Source of the DNA: Gautieria morchelliformis
Lineage: Eukaryota > Basidiomycota > Agaricomycetes > Gomphales > Gomphaceae
DNA length: 64,000 bases
NCBI GenBank assembly: GCA_015179125.1
Contig: WHVA01000281.1
Span: forward strand, 1 to 64,000
Direction of reading: 5' to 3'
Both the position numbers and the translations under genes were made by a program. This document shows, in pieces, positions 54,815-64,000 of this stretch. The number at the start of each line of letters is the position of its first letter. Within the stretch, counting starts at the first letter, position 1. The notes below the pieces were generated by a model. It did no database searches. It was not told the origin of the DNA and worked only from the letters and a program-made list of their open reading frames with translations.

Positions 54815-55082
54815 GCCTTCGGCATCCTTCTGTCATGTGTTCCATTTATTTCCCTTCATGTTCCAGCCCCTTCTGACATCATTCCTTCCTTATCTGTCCA
54901 GCCCTGTTATCGCTGGCATGATTGCTTAGTTGTAGCTAGGTGGCGAAGGGGTTCCTTACAGTCTTCTCTTTGGATCCCCCTTCGCCAGTTCTCCGCTTGA
55001 GTGTAGAGCGTCTGCCTAGGTTGCCCTTATAGTAGAAAACTCTAAGGAACCCCTTAGCCACCTAGCTACGACTATAAGTAAG
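54815..55082. repeat. Unclassified repeat with a long hairpin
   Basis: The first ~100 bp recur inverted at about 60113-60215. The arms 54927-54958 and 55043-55074 are complementary at 30 of 32 positions, around an 84-nt loop that contains CTCTTTGGATCCCCC, a word also found in LTR-G and the gypsy F leader. Probably the end of another LTR element cut by LTR-B at 55083. Confidence 0.55.
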
Positions 55083-55374
55083 TGTCAAGATTGGTTTTTA
55101 GGCGTTAATATCATGTATTAGTGAACACAGCAAATGCCCGAATAGCTTGTGCAGCGAAGTGTGCCATTCGCTGAATAGGATGAACCAATAAATGTTCAGA
55201 AGGTAAGAGGGTTGCCTGAATGGAGCTCGCCCTATCTACAGCTGTAGCGAAGTAGCCCATGAGGCTTGACAAGGCCTCATGGAAAGGTTGTCTAGTAGCG
55301 ACACTCCATTTGCCGGCAAAGGTGCTCCTTGGGAGCCTTTCGCCGACAGCACTGATAATAGTACGAAGTCTAAG

Positions 55375-56939
55375 TGTTACAATACGATCCTTTGTAAGGC
55401 TGACCGAGCTTGGGGGCAAGACCCGAGTGTCATGACGCGTTTATTTCCTATACTCAGATGTCCTGTTCTCCTATTTCTCACTCCACCTCCGTGTTCATTC
55501 CGATCGCCCTCGCCGTGTTTGGCAACCGATCTTCGCTGTTCGCGCCATTTACCATAGCCATGCCGTCAAAGCACGATCGAGGTCTTTGGGCTGACTTGGC
55601 AGTCATCGCTGGGCCTACCACCTCCTCTTCTCAACCCTCTTTCGATGATGTTCCTATGATCAGATTGTCATGACTTGTGTATTTCCTGCACCTTGTTATC
55701 CCCATTTCCCCTTTCGCCACTCCTCCCCCGTGTTCTCTCGGCTTCGCCCTCCACCTCGACCACTCCTGCCCTATGTCATCTCCGTTAGCCCTTCCTTGCA
55801 TTTCACCGAACAGCCATTCGCTGCTCGCATCATTCGCCAGCACACACCATCAAATCATGATTGATATCCCTACCCGGCATGATGGCTCGTCAGTAGCTCC
55901 ATCAGCTTCTCGGTCCAACCCCCTTTTGGTGTTCATATGAGCAGGTTGCGTTCGCGGGACGTCCTACCCGTAGGTCGTGTGGGATCAACCCAGCAGATGA
56001 AGAACCCGTGCAGGGCGGTGTATATGCGGGCCCCAAGACATGATTTCGTACATAGGTGCCTTCGCCACCTTTACTCTCCGTCGTTTCATGTTCGCACTCT
56101 TCCCTCACTCTATTGTATGTTTAATCCATCTACTTAGTATCATGACTGCGCACCCCTATCCAACCCTGACTCACGACAGCCTCTTTCCTATTTGCTGATA
56201 CCTTACAAGCATTCGATATAAGTAGTTTACATTTGCATGTATATTCTCCAGTTCAATTATCATATGTCGTCCATCTTGTGCAAACTTGACCTCACTGTGA
56301 TCATTGTTTTTAGCCTTCTCCTGGAGATTTCTATCTTCAACCAGAAGAGGACTTAGGCATCACTGGTGAGTTCTCATACTTCATCTTCATTACCTTAGCC
56401 TTCGAACTATTTTCTGTGCTGACGGTGAAGGGATTGTCGCTACTTAGACAACCCTTCCATGACACCTTGCACGTTACATCGTCAAGTGCCACGGGCTATT
56501 TCGCTATGACTGTAGATAGGGCAAGCTCTGCTCGGGCAGCCCTCTTATCTTGTGAACATTTATTGGTTCACCTATTCGCCAAACGGCCTACTTATTCGCA
56601 CAAGTCATTCGGGCATTTGCTGTGTTCACTAATACACGATATTAACGCCTAAAAACCAACCTTGAGACTGAGGTAAGGTCTGAGGTTATGGAGCGAGGTT
56701 CGGATAGGGAGGTCGGAATGGGACTTGGCTTCAGCTTATGTGCTGTGCCGTAACGAATGATGCGTGATGGAACAGGATAGGTAACTAGGGGGACTCGGGC
56801 ATGGGATGAAGCTCGGATATGAGCTCAGGCTTGGCTTAGAATCACAGTACTCAGGCACGAGTATCACAAGGCGCAGGCTCGGAAAAAGGTTGTACCGGTA
56901 AGTAACCAGCCAAAGGCCGGGTCCTTACGCTAAGGTAGT
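55375..56939. mobile_element. Insert X in LTR-B, itself carrying an inverted LTR-B
   Basis: Flanked by CTAAG (55370-55374 and 56940-56944). The outer pieces (55375-55428 and about 56669-56939) form a ~0.33-kb repeat beginning TGTTACAATACG and rich in CTCGG words, possibly related to LTR-D. Between them lies an LTR-B in minus orientation. Confidence 0.6.
55429..56668 (-). mobile_element. LTR-B copy, minus, long form
   Basis: On the plus strand TGTCATGACGCG...AAAAACCAACCTTGA, about 1.24 kb. It is homologous along its length to the reverse complement of 46078-47349, including the extra 3' segment. The flanking duplication is not resolved. Confidence 0.75.
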
Positions 56940-57472
56940 GACGGTGAAGTATGAAAGCTTACCAGTGGTGCTTAATTCTTTCTCTTGGTTGAAGACAATA
57001 GTCTATAGAAGGGGGCTTAAGACGATGATCACAGTTAGGTCAAGCTTTTGCACAAGATGGATGTATGATAATTGAACTGGGCAATATACATGCAAATGTA
57101 AACTACTTATACTGAATGCTCATATGATATCAGCGAATAGGGAAGAGGCCATCATGAGTCAGGGTTGGATAGGGGTGCGCAGTCAGGATACAAATAGATG
57201 AAACGTATATGCAATATAGGAAGGGAGGAGCACGAACATGAAACAACAGAGGGGAAGAGGATAAAGGTACCCATGTAAGAAAACATGCCTTAAGACCTGC
57301 ATACACGTTACCCTGCATGGAATCTTTGTCTGCTGGGTTTATCCCACACGATCTACGGGTAGTATGTCCTGCGAATGCATTCCGGCCATAGGATCACCTA
57401 AAGGGGGTTGAGTTGGGAAGATGATGGGGCCAGTAATCACACCGGGTAAGGGATGCTGATTGTGTTTGATGG

Positions 57473-58735
57473 TGTTGGGAATGCGAGCGATGTCATGTTG
57501 ACGTCATTAACATGTCACGTTGAAAACAGTGTATATTAGTTACTGCGCGTTGTGTATAGTTCCTCACACAGTTGTAACCCGCTACAATCTCGCTGTTCGG
57601 GCTGCCATCTCGCTGTTTTTCCAACACAACTGCATGCACCCCTTGCCTGTCGAGGCCGAAGTCGACAATCGAATATCACGCCTACCGAAAGCGCGTCATG
57701 CCTAACAACAGCACACTCACTCATTGAAAGCCATGCCTATCGAAAAGGTGCACTGTTGTTGAGCCTACCGAAAGCGTGCACCCTTGTTGAGCCTACTGAA
57801 AGCTCAAATTGTTTGCAATCATGCTGGAGACTCAGTTTGAGAAGCTCAATGAAAAGAATTATGTGGATTGGTGGTATATGATGGAGGCCCTGCTCATTGA
57901 GAAGGACCTTTGGGATGTTGTTGATGGGACCGAGCACCGTCCTGCCGGCACTGACAACTCCAAGGCCGTGCGTGCTTATGCCAAGAAGCAGCAAGTGGCC
58001 CGAGCGAAAATTATTCTCCACATCGAACCTTCCCAGCTTCCTCATGCTCGCTTCAGTAACCCAACAGAGATTTGGGAGAACCTTGAACAAGTCCATTGTG
58101 CTCGTGGATTTGCGACCCGCCTTGCTGTTCGTCGTGAATTCCAGGTGATGATTCATGGATCGCCAATGTCAAACATACTGCGTACCATCTCAATGCTGCT
58201 GGAGTTACAATTATTGATGAGGACATCATTCTCTCACTCACAGAGGGACTACCAGATATGTATTACACACTCATTGTCATGCTCGACAACCTTCCCCCGA
58301 ATGAACTCACACTTCCACATGTCATCATGCATCTTTTGAATGAGAAGGTGCAACAAAATGCCCACGAAGACATTGTAGAACTCTCAGGGCCTGTCTATGC
58401 CATACAAGATGTCAAGAACAAGAAGATCAAGATGCAACTTCCCGAGATTACTTGCTACAGTTGTGGCAAGAAAGGCCACTACAAGTCTAATTGTCCCAAA
58501 CCGAAAAAGGAGGAAACAGGCAATAAAGTCGCAGCTTCTTTGTTCTGATCACCTCTCGACTTTCCGCCACTCAAGGAGGTATGTTGGGAATGCGAGCGAC
58601 GTCATGTCGACGTCATTAACATGTCACGTTGAGAACAGTGTATATTAGTTACTGCGCGTTGTGTATAGTTCCTCACGCAGTTGTAACCCGCTACAATCTC
58701 ACTGTTCGGGCTGCCATCTCACTGTTGTTCCAACA
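57473..58735 (+). mobile_element. Small LTR-gag element (TR-GAG-like), copia-type gag only
   Basis: 1263 bp with 154-bp LTRs (57473-57626 and 58582-58735), ends TGTTGGGAATG...CCAACA, and duplication GATGG (57468-57472 and 58736-58740). A purine tract AAGGAGG lies just before the 3' LTR. The only coding content is a UBN2-type copia gag (LNEKNYVDWWYMMEALLIEKD...IWENLEQVH) ending with a CCHC knuckle CYSCGKKGHYKSNC. No protease, integrase or RT. The LTRs differ at about 7 of 154 sites. The gag frame seems broken about once. Such elements must borrow enzymes from a partner. Confidence 0.85.
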
Positions 58736-58941
58736 GATGGCGTGCCTGTGCTGGCGAATGATGTGACTAGAAAATAGTCGTTCAGCGAATGGTGTGAAGA
58801 GCGAATGGAGTGAACATAGAGGAGGAATGGTGGAGGGGAAGGGCGAACTCAATGAACATACAGGAGGAGTGGTGAGAGGGGAAGTAGGGATAGCTGGGTA
58901 AGGGAAATAAATGGGTCATGACTGTTATTAATGTCTAGACC

Positions 58942-59024
58942 GGGGCCGCGGTAGCTTAGTGGTAAGCCCGCCCTGGGGTTGAGTGTATCAGCTAAGGCTG
59001 AGCGTTCAATCCTGGCCCCTCCAG
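58942..59024 (+). promoter_or_regulatory. Internal Pol III promoter (A and B boxes) of the SINE
   Basis: The A box at about 58951-58961 and the B box at about 59006-59016 are spaced as in tRNA genes. The segment folds only roughly as a tRNA and has lost tRNA identity, so it is not called a tRNA gene. Confidence 0.75.
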
Positions 59025-59657
59025 AGATAACACCCTAGACACTCGGGAAAAATTCTGCCACGCTGATTGCCAATAACATCTGATTGCTGGCCCCAAATAT
59101 GAATGGTGGTATACTCAACTATCCCCTCCAATTCAGAACCGACCCTTTAGGAACATGATGACACCTACTCCAATTATCTAATCAATCCAACCGACACATT
59201 GGAGTACCGGGTACCTGTACTATCATGATTTGTCACACCGACAGCCAGAGGCTGGGCCAAAAACATCGCAGTAGACTGCAGCTGCTGCCACTCGTTGGGG
59301 TGCGGGAAAGGTGTCAAGGTGGTGTCGCAGCTGAGGGGTACAAACTGAAGTACACATGGGTATTACATGCCCAAATAAGCCGTGGAAGGTTGATTACTAT
59401 GCGGTTTATGGGTTGGACTGTTTGGCTTTAAAGGGGTGCTGAGGGGAGTAATGGCATTTCGGAGGCATGATTATCCACACTCTGCTTACGATACAGCGTC
59501 AAATTTCTCAAGGGGTGGTATCCCAGATTAGGACCCCCCTGCCTTCGGGCTCATGAGAAGATTCTTGACCATGGACACTCGATAGTTACACGATTTGTAT
59601 TATCCTACATGAGCATGCGCCTCAATGGATAAAAATGGATTTAAAAAAAAAAAAAAA
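58942..59657 (+). mobile_element. tRNA-derived SINE, 716 bp
   Basis: The head is tRNA-like: GGGGCCGCGGTAGCTTAGTGG holds an A box (TAGCTTAGTGG), and GCGTTCAATCC at about 59006-59016 is a B box. GGGGCC/GGCCCC would pair as the acceptor stem. A long unrelated body follows, then a poly(A) tail of about 15 (59643-59657). The duplication ATGTCTAGACC (58931-58941 and 59658-59668) is 11 bp and perfect, which shows LINE-type retroposition. Transcription would be by RNA polymerase III. The length is large for a SINE, so the body may be composite. Confidence 0.88.
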
Positions 59658-59668
59658 ATGTCTAGACC

Positions 59669-60358
59669 AAGATCCGAAGCGCAACTTCGGACCCCCTGAC
59701 CGAGGTTGAGCACCGGCGCATCATAAGGCGCCGGTGGCACTTGATTTCCCTGCGACCCTTCTACATACTATCAAACACCACTACCAGTGCCACTACCAGT
59801 TAAACAGTTAGTATTGTATGTAGAAAACTTCAGGCAGTATAATCTCTATCTTGTTGACTCAGTGAAGTCACCCGTATTATCTTTGACTGGATGTTGGTGT
59901 CGGTCGGTGTGTCCGTTGTTGTCACTGCGCACGGTGTTAGCGCATACAACCGAGGTTGTATTCCCATCTCTACTCTATCCATGTCTCTCTACGACCTTAC
60001 GACTCCCCCACACGTACGCAATCCCGTCGCACAAGCTTTTCTACAATGACAGTGAGCTTGGGCATGCTAGCCTGATCATCGAATGCACAAGTTACATAAG
60101 CACTCACACCAGCGATAACAGGGCTGGACAGATAAGGAAGGAATGATATCAGAAGGGGCCGGAACAGGAAGGGAAATAAACGGAACACAAGACAGAAGGA
60201 TGCCGAAGGCTAGGGGAAGCTCTGGGGCCACCAATAACACACTGCGGTAATGCACTTGCTGTGGTAATGTGCAAGCGGCGATAATGCCAGTGATAATGCA
60301 CATGGCAATAATTCACCATCGCGATAAAGCAGTGTGTGATTGGGGTTCCCCTGGCACA
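59669..60358. other. Unclassified repeat-derived sequence
   Basis: Contains small hairpins (CCGAAGCGCAACTTCGG at 59673-59690; CACCGGCGC..GCGCCGGTG at about 59711-59732). At 60113-60215 it has the inverted copy of the repeat at 54815. TAATGC words recur at 60245-60300. No gene recognised. Confidence 0.45.
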
Positions 60359-60724
60359 TGACATGTGACTCACATGTGATTATAATCTTTCTTTCACTCC
60401 ATCATATCAATTCTTCAATCTGTGCTTTACCCAAACATCTGCCTTCCACACATGATCTATGGCTGTGACTATCAACCTCTGCATGGACTAACCATACCAG
60501 TGTAAATACCCTATTTACCTGCATTGCCCTTAAGGCAATGCGCGCTACTGGATGGATTAGTTAATGCCAGTGGATCCCTGTGGATCCACTGTATAGTTCT
60601 TGTGTGGGAACCATGCCGGGGTTCCCCATCTTATCTTACCTTACACTGTCACTACATAGCACATGGAATAACCATATATTGGTTGAGTTCTGTTTGCCCT
60701 TGTGATACAAGGTTCTAAGTGTCA
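60359..60724 (+). repeat. Gypsy F LTR (plus copy)
   Basis: 366 bp, TGACATGTGACTCAC...TAAGTGTCA. It contains CAGTGGATCC/GGATCCACTG (10-nt arms) and GGGAACC/GGTTCCC hairpins in tandem, at the same places as the family A LTR hairpins. GGGGAACCCC follows immediately at 60725. Confidence 0.85.
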
Positions 60725-63576
60725 GGGGAACCCCCTCCTGAGGACATTCCCAGCCTCAGCTTCAGTTCTGACCCGATCCCAATCTGACCCAAGCACATCC
60801 TGAGGGTCCAGCCGAGTTTCTGAAGCTTCGGCCGGGGATGCAGACATGTGTCAGGAATGGAGTGGGCATCCCTGACTTCAATCAGGGGCACGAGGTATAT
60901 AGGTAGCACACTGGTAGCGGAGGTCCTTAGCTTTTCCTCTTTGGATCCTCCTCTACCAGGTTAGTTGTATATCATATAGGTAGCTTTTATTCATATCTTT
61001 GGATCCTCCTCTACCACACCGTGTGAGTTTGCTGGCTAGGGAGAGTTTCCCTCACAGCAGGAAAAGCTCTTCTCCAAAGGACCGGTAGTCAGGCAGTGGA
61101 GTAAAGCCATAGGCAATTTCGGCATCAGTGATTCTGAGTCAGATTTCAGCACGCCTTCTGAGCATACAGCACCCGACACTCCTTCCTTTGAAGTCGTTCC
61201 GTCAGCAGGTCTGTCCCTGAGCACCCCTCTGAATCCCATGATGATGGATCAGTCCGAATGGATCCAGAGTATCAAAGAGGAACTCTGGGTAAGTCGACTG
61301 AAGAACGAGGAAATAGTGAACACGCTACACCTCATCATGACCAAATTAGATGTGATGCCGACAGCCCAAGAGACGAGAAGAGAAAAGCAGGAACCTAAGA
61401 GTTCAGGGGGTTCAAAGACTCAGAAGGGGAAGCCAATGCGCTGGTAACAGGTTCGAGGTGGGGAAAAGTAAAGCCGGCGACACCATTGGATTTCAATGGG
61501 GACCAAGAATGGGTCTGAGCATTCCTGAACTCCCTGACCCTATACTTTGTAATCAGTGGGGGCACTTTCCCATTGGATCAAGCCTGCATCCACTGGGCTC
61601 TGTCATTCTTCAAATCCGGCCAAGCCGGGCGTTTTGCAAATTGAATCCTGCCTGCCAAAGCCAAAACCCGAACCCCATACTTTCAAGCTTGGGAGGATTT
61701 GCAAAAGGAGTTCGCGGATCAGTTCTGCCTGAGGAATGAGCAACTCACTGCCCTCACAAAGCTTGAAGGCACAAGCTGGTACCAAGGCAAGGACCCAATC
61801 GATGAGTACATCGACTGTTTCCAGGAATTGATAGACCTAGTGGAATACAATGACGAGAAGTTGAAAGCCACCAAGTGACCCGAGCCTACAGAACAAGGTG
61901 GTGCTACTTGGAGACAGTGCCTCAGACTTCAACAACCCCAAGGGATGGTACGAGGCCACTCAAAGAGTGCCCCAAAACTGAGACATGAACGAGGCATTCC
62001 TCAAAACAAGCCAAAGCCTTGCCAGACCCGCCCAAGGCACCAGCTCCTTCCCAAAGGCCGCCGTAGCCCCAGTGTTCAATCCCAAGCCCCTGTTCCTTGG
62101 CCCAAGGCAAGCTGCAACCACATCCCTGCCAAGAGATGGCCCGGCCCTGATGGACGTAGATGCCACACACAGAAGCGGCTGCCCCTTGGTGACTTGCTAC
62201 CGATGCCGCAAGTCTGGTCACTGTGCCCAAGAGTGCCCCCAGGGCTTCAATTTTTGAACCATGACCGGCGAAGAAAAACTAGAGATGGTCCTGGAGCTCC
62301 TTGCCCTGACCGATGCAAGCCTAGCAACTCCCAAGTCGGGAGAGGGACCCACGACTCGAGAGGTGATGGAGGATGCATAAGAACCAATGTTGGGTTTTGT
62401 AGACCACAGGGGGTGAAAAGTGTGCCCTGTTGCCTGTACATAACTGGTTCTCTTGCCTTGAAGTCGAGAATGAAATGCCCCCCCTCATATCACCTGTGCA
62501 AGAGAATTTCGTGGAAGCCACACAGAAACCCGCCCCCGTCCTCCATATGTACATGCCCCAACTTCGCACCTTCTAAAAAGGAATGCCAAGACATCCATGA
62601 TCAGCTCAGTCAGCTCCACCAAACCCCTGGTGGTCAAGGTGGAAATTCAGACCACTGACACTAGAGAGGTTAAGTCCAGACCTGCCCTGATTGACAGTGG
62701 GGCCACCGGGATGTTCATGGGTCGAGCATACATGGAGAGGCACTGTCTTAGCACACAGAAGATCCAGAAGCTTATCTACATATGCAATGTAGACAGGAGT
62801 CTGAACACCTTGGGAGCAGTTACAAAGGTCTTAGATGCCATCCTCCAGTTCAACAGGCATTCAGAGAGGACTACGTTCATAGTCGCCTCCCTTGGGGTGC
62901 AAGACATCATCATTGGCTTCCCTTGGCTCTGTGATCATAAACCGGAGATTGACTGGCAATCCAGCGAGATTTCCATGAGCCACTTCCCAGATAGGTACCA
63001 CACCTGCCAACTGAGGGGAAGGAAATAAGACAGGCTGAGAGGAAGCTGCCAAAGTGCTGCTCGGGCCCACACCCAGCCATTGTCGATGAGAGTGATGGCA
63101 CAGATGACAAAGCCAATGACACTCTCAGAACCTCAGGAAGTCATACGACAGGCCTTAGGGAGGCTTCGGGAGTACAAACTGTTCCTTAAATCCAAGAAAC
63201 GTGAGTTCAAGAAAACCTGAATCAAATATGTTGGGCTCATTGTCTCGGAGGGAGCAGTAGAGATGGACCCGGTGAAGGTGAAGGGTGTCTCAGAGTGGCT
63301 GACACCTCGGAACCAGTGCAAAGTACAGTCCTTTATTGGCTTCATAAACTTCTACCATCAGTTTATCCAGGACTTCTCCCATCCCACTCAGCCCCTCTTT
63401 GACCTGATCAAGAAGGATGCCCCCTGGGTTTAGACCAAGGCCAAGCAAGCCACCTTCAACAAGCTCAAGCAGCTAATCACCCCTGCTCCCATCCTTGTAT
63501 TCCCAGACAACCATTGCCCCTTCCGAGTGGAAGCCGACTCATCTGATGCGACTACCGCGGCCGTCCTTGTAGCGGT
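60359..63576 (+). mobile_element. Ty3/gypsy element F, plus copy
   Basis: 5' LTR 60359-60724, leader to about 61040, and gag about 61040-62260, with the capsid-like sequence shared with the minus copy and knuckle CYRCRKSGHCAQEC at about 62200. The protease region follows (ALIDSGATGMFMGRAYMER at about 62675, VQDIIIGFPW at about 62900). Then comes a part of RT/RNase H (KYVGLIVSEGAVEMDP, QSFIGFINFYHQFIQDFSHP, HCPFRVEADSSD). It is broken many times and ends abruptly at about 63576. It forms a widely spaced inverted pair with 42890-48295. Confidence 0.75.
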
Positions 63577-63860
63577 TATGCGCAGTAGCTAGATACTAGA
63601 AGCTCAGCGAACAAGGCAGTTCACTGTATGTATTAGTACTGTACCTAGATACTAGAAGCTATGAATGTAGTGAGTACTTCTGTATCTAGACGTGGATAGA
63701 AAGAGTACGCACCTCCGCGAACAAGGCAGTTCACTGAGGTGCCGCTAACTAAGACGTTGTACTATATACGGCCTTGGGCATACACCCGAGGCTGCTGACA
63801 TGGAACGACCCCCTGCCCGACCTCCCCTCGACCCTGCCTGCGTTCTAGCTTATCCCCGAT
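63577..63860. repeat. Unclassified segment with paired direct repeats
   Basis: CTAGATACTAGAAGCT occurs at about 63589 and 63645. GCGAACAAGGCAGTTCACTG occurs at about 63618 and 63717. It separates two gypsy fragments of opposite orientation and may be part of another LTR. Confidence 0.55.
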
Positions 63861-63864
63861 AACC

Positions 63865-64000
63865 CCAACAGTCCCCGAGGAAGCGTTGGATGTCATTGAA
63901 CATCCTGGGCCTCCTCCATTCACGGATGCGTTGCATTTTGTCCACATCCGTGTGCACACCTTGGGTGTCTATGATGTGGCCAAGGCACTCCATTCTTTCT
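63865..64000 (-). mobile_element. Gypsy RT/RNase H fragment at the right edge
   Basis: The minus strand is closely similar to gypsy A at about 16420-16545: it encodes the ECLGHIIDTQG-like region and the RIREWRRPR.FNDIQRFLG-like region. It is cut by the window edge, so the element continues outside. Confidence 0.75.

Larger units (their letters stand above)
55083..58923 (+). mobile_element. LTR-B copy (plus, short form), split twice
   Basis: The pieces are 55083-55374, 56940-57472 and 58736-58923, which align consecutively with the solo LTR-B at 46078. It begins TGTCAAGATTGG and ends near GGGTCATGACT. It was interrupted first by repeat X (55375-56939, duplication CTAAG) and by the small gag element (57473-58735, duplication GATGG). 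Its own flanking duplication is not clear. Confidence 0.75.

Noticed and set aside
58942-59024. A functional tRNA gene
   Set aside because: The A and B boxes are present, but the anticodon arm does not fold properly, and the segment is the head of a SINE bounded by a target duplication and a poly(A) tail.

Overview
The window looks like an Agaricomycete-type basidiomycete genome (genus not determinable from sequence alone). The reasons are very short spliceosomal introns (about 41-62 nt) in the protein genes, a cytochrome P450 and an NAD(P)-dependent reductase of types usual in mushroom-forming fungi, and dense layered Ty3/gypsy, Ty1/copia, LINE and SINE insertions. It is an accessory, repeat-rich region with one small island of host genes.

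Layout. 1-2.9 kb: short palindromic repeats, a gypsy gag relic and a GC-rich ~157-bp tandem array split by a ~0.7-kb dispersed repeat. 2.9-22.6 kb: a nest of insertions. An A-rich LINE (3797-22600) is split by a ~690-bp repeat and by a solo LTR ('LTR-B'). That solo LTR is split by a 15.4-kb gypsy element (5986-21395, target duplication TATTT). The gypsy in turn is split by a complete-looking copia element (10299-15548, two LTRs identical by eye, target duplication CTTGG), a copia LTR fragment and a solo LTR-G. 22.6-33.4 kb: mostly sequence without recognisable genes, with relics of a RecQ-like helicase and a phospholipase C-type phosphoesterase, plus some unidentified candidate exons.

33.4-42.3 kb is the host-gene island. 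It holds a 3-exon NAD(P)-dependent epimerase/reductase that appears intact, a relic of a PLP-dependent serine/threonine dehydratase, a 5'-truncated isocitrate lyase/PEP mutase-type gene, a many-exon P450 with its heme motif present but its frame disturbed, and the last exon of an unidentified gene. 42.5-48.3 kb: a minus-strand gypsy ('F') carrying a 1.2-kb terminal-inverted-repeat element and a 1.27-kb solo LTR-B. 48.8-54.8 kb: a poly(A) retroposon and a second copia element holding three solo LTRs of three families, each with a perfect 5-bp duplication. 54.8-60.3 kb: another nest of LTRs, with a small LTR-gag element (target duplication GATGG) and a tRNA-derived SINE with an 11-bp duplication. 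60.4-64 kb: a plus-strand gypsy F relic and a fragment of another gypsy pol.

No operon, CRISPR array, rRNA or free-standing tRNA gene was seen. The host genes show no evident pathway linkage. The most interesting points are the stratified insertion history, the copia primer site that matches an internal part of initiator tRNA-Met and contains the gag start codon, paired hairpins conserved between two gypsy LTR families, LTR families each saturated with a private 4-5-base motif, and the long SINE.
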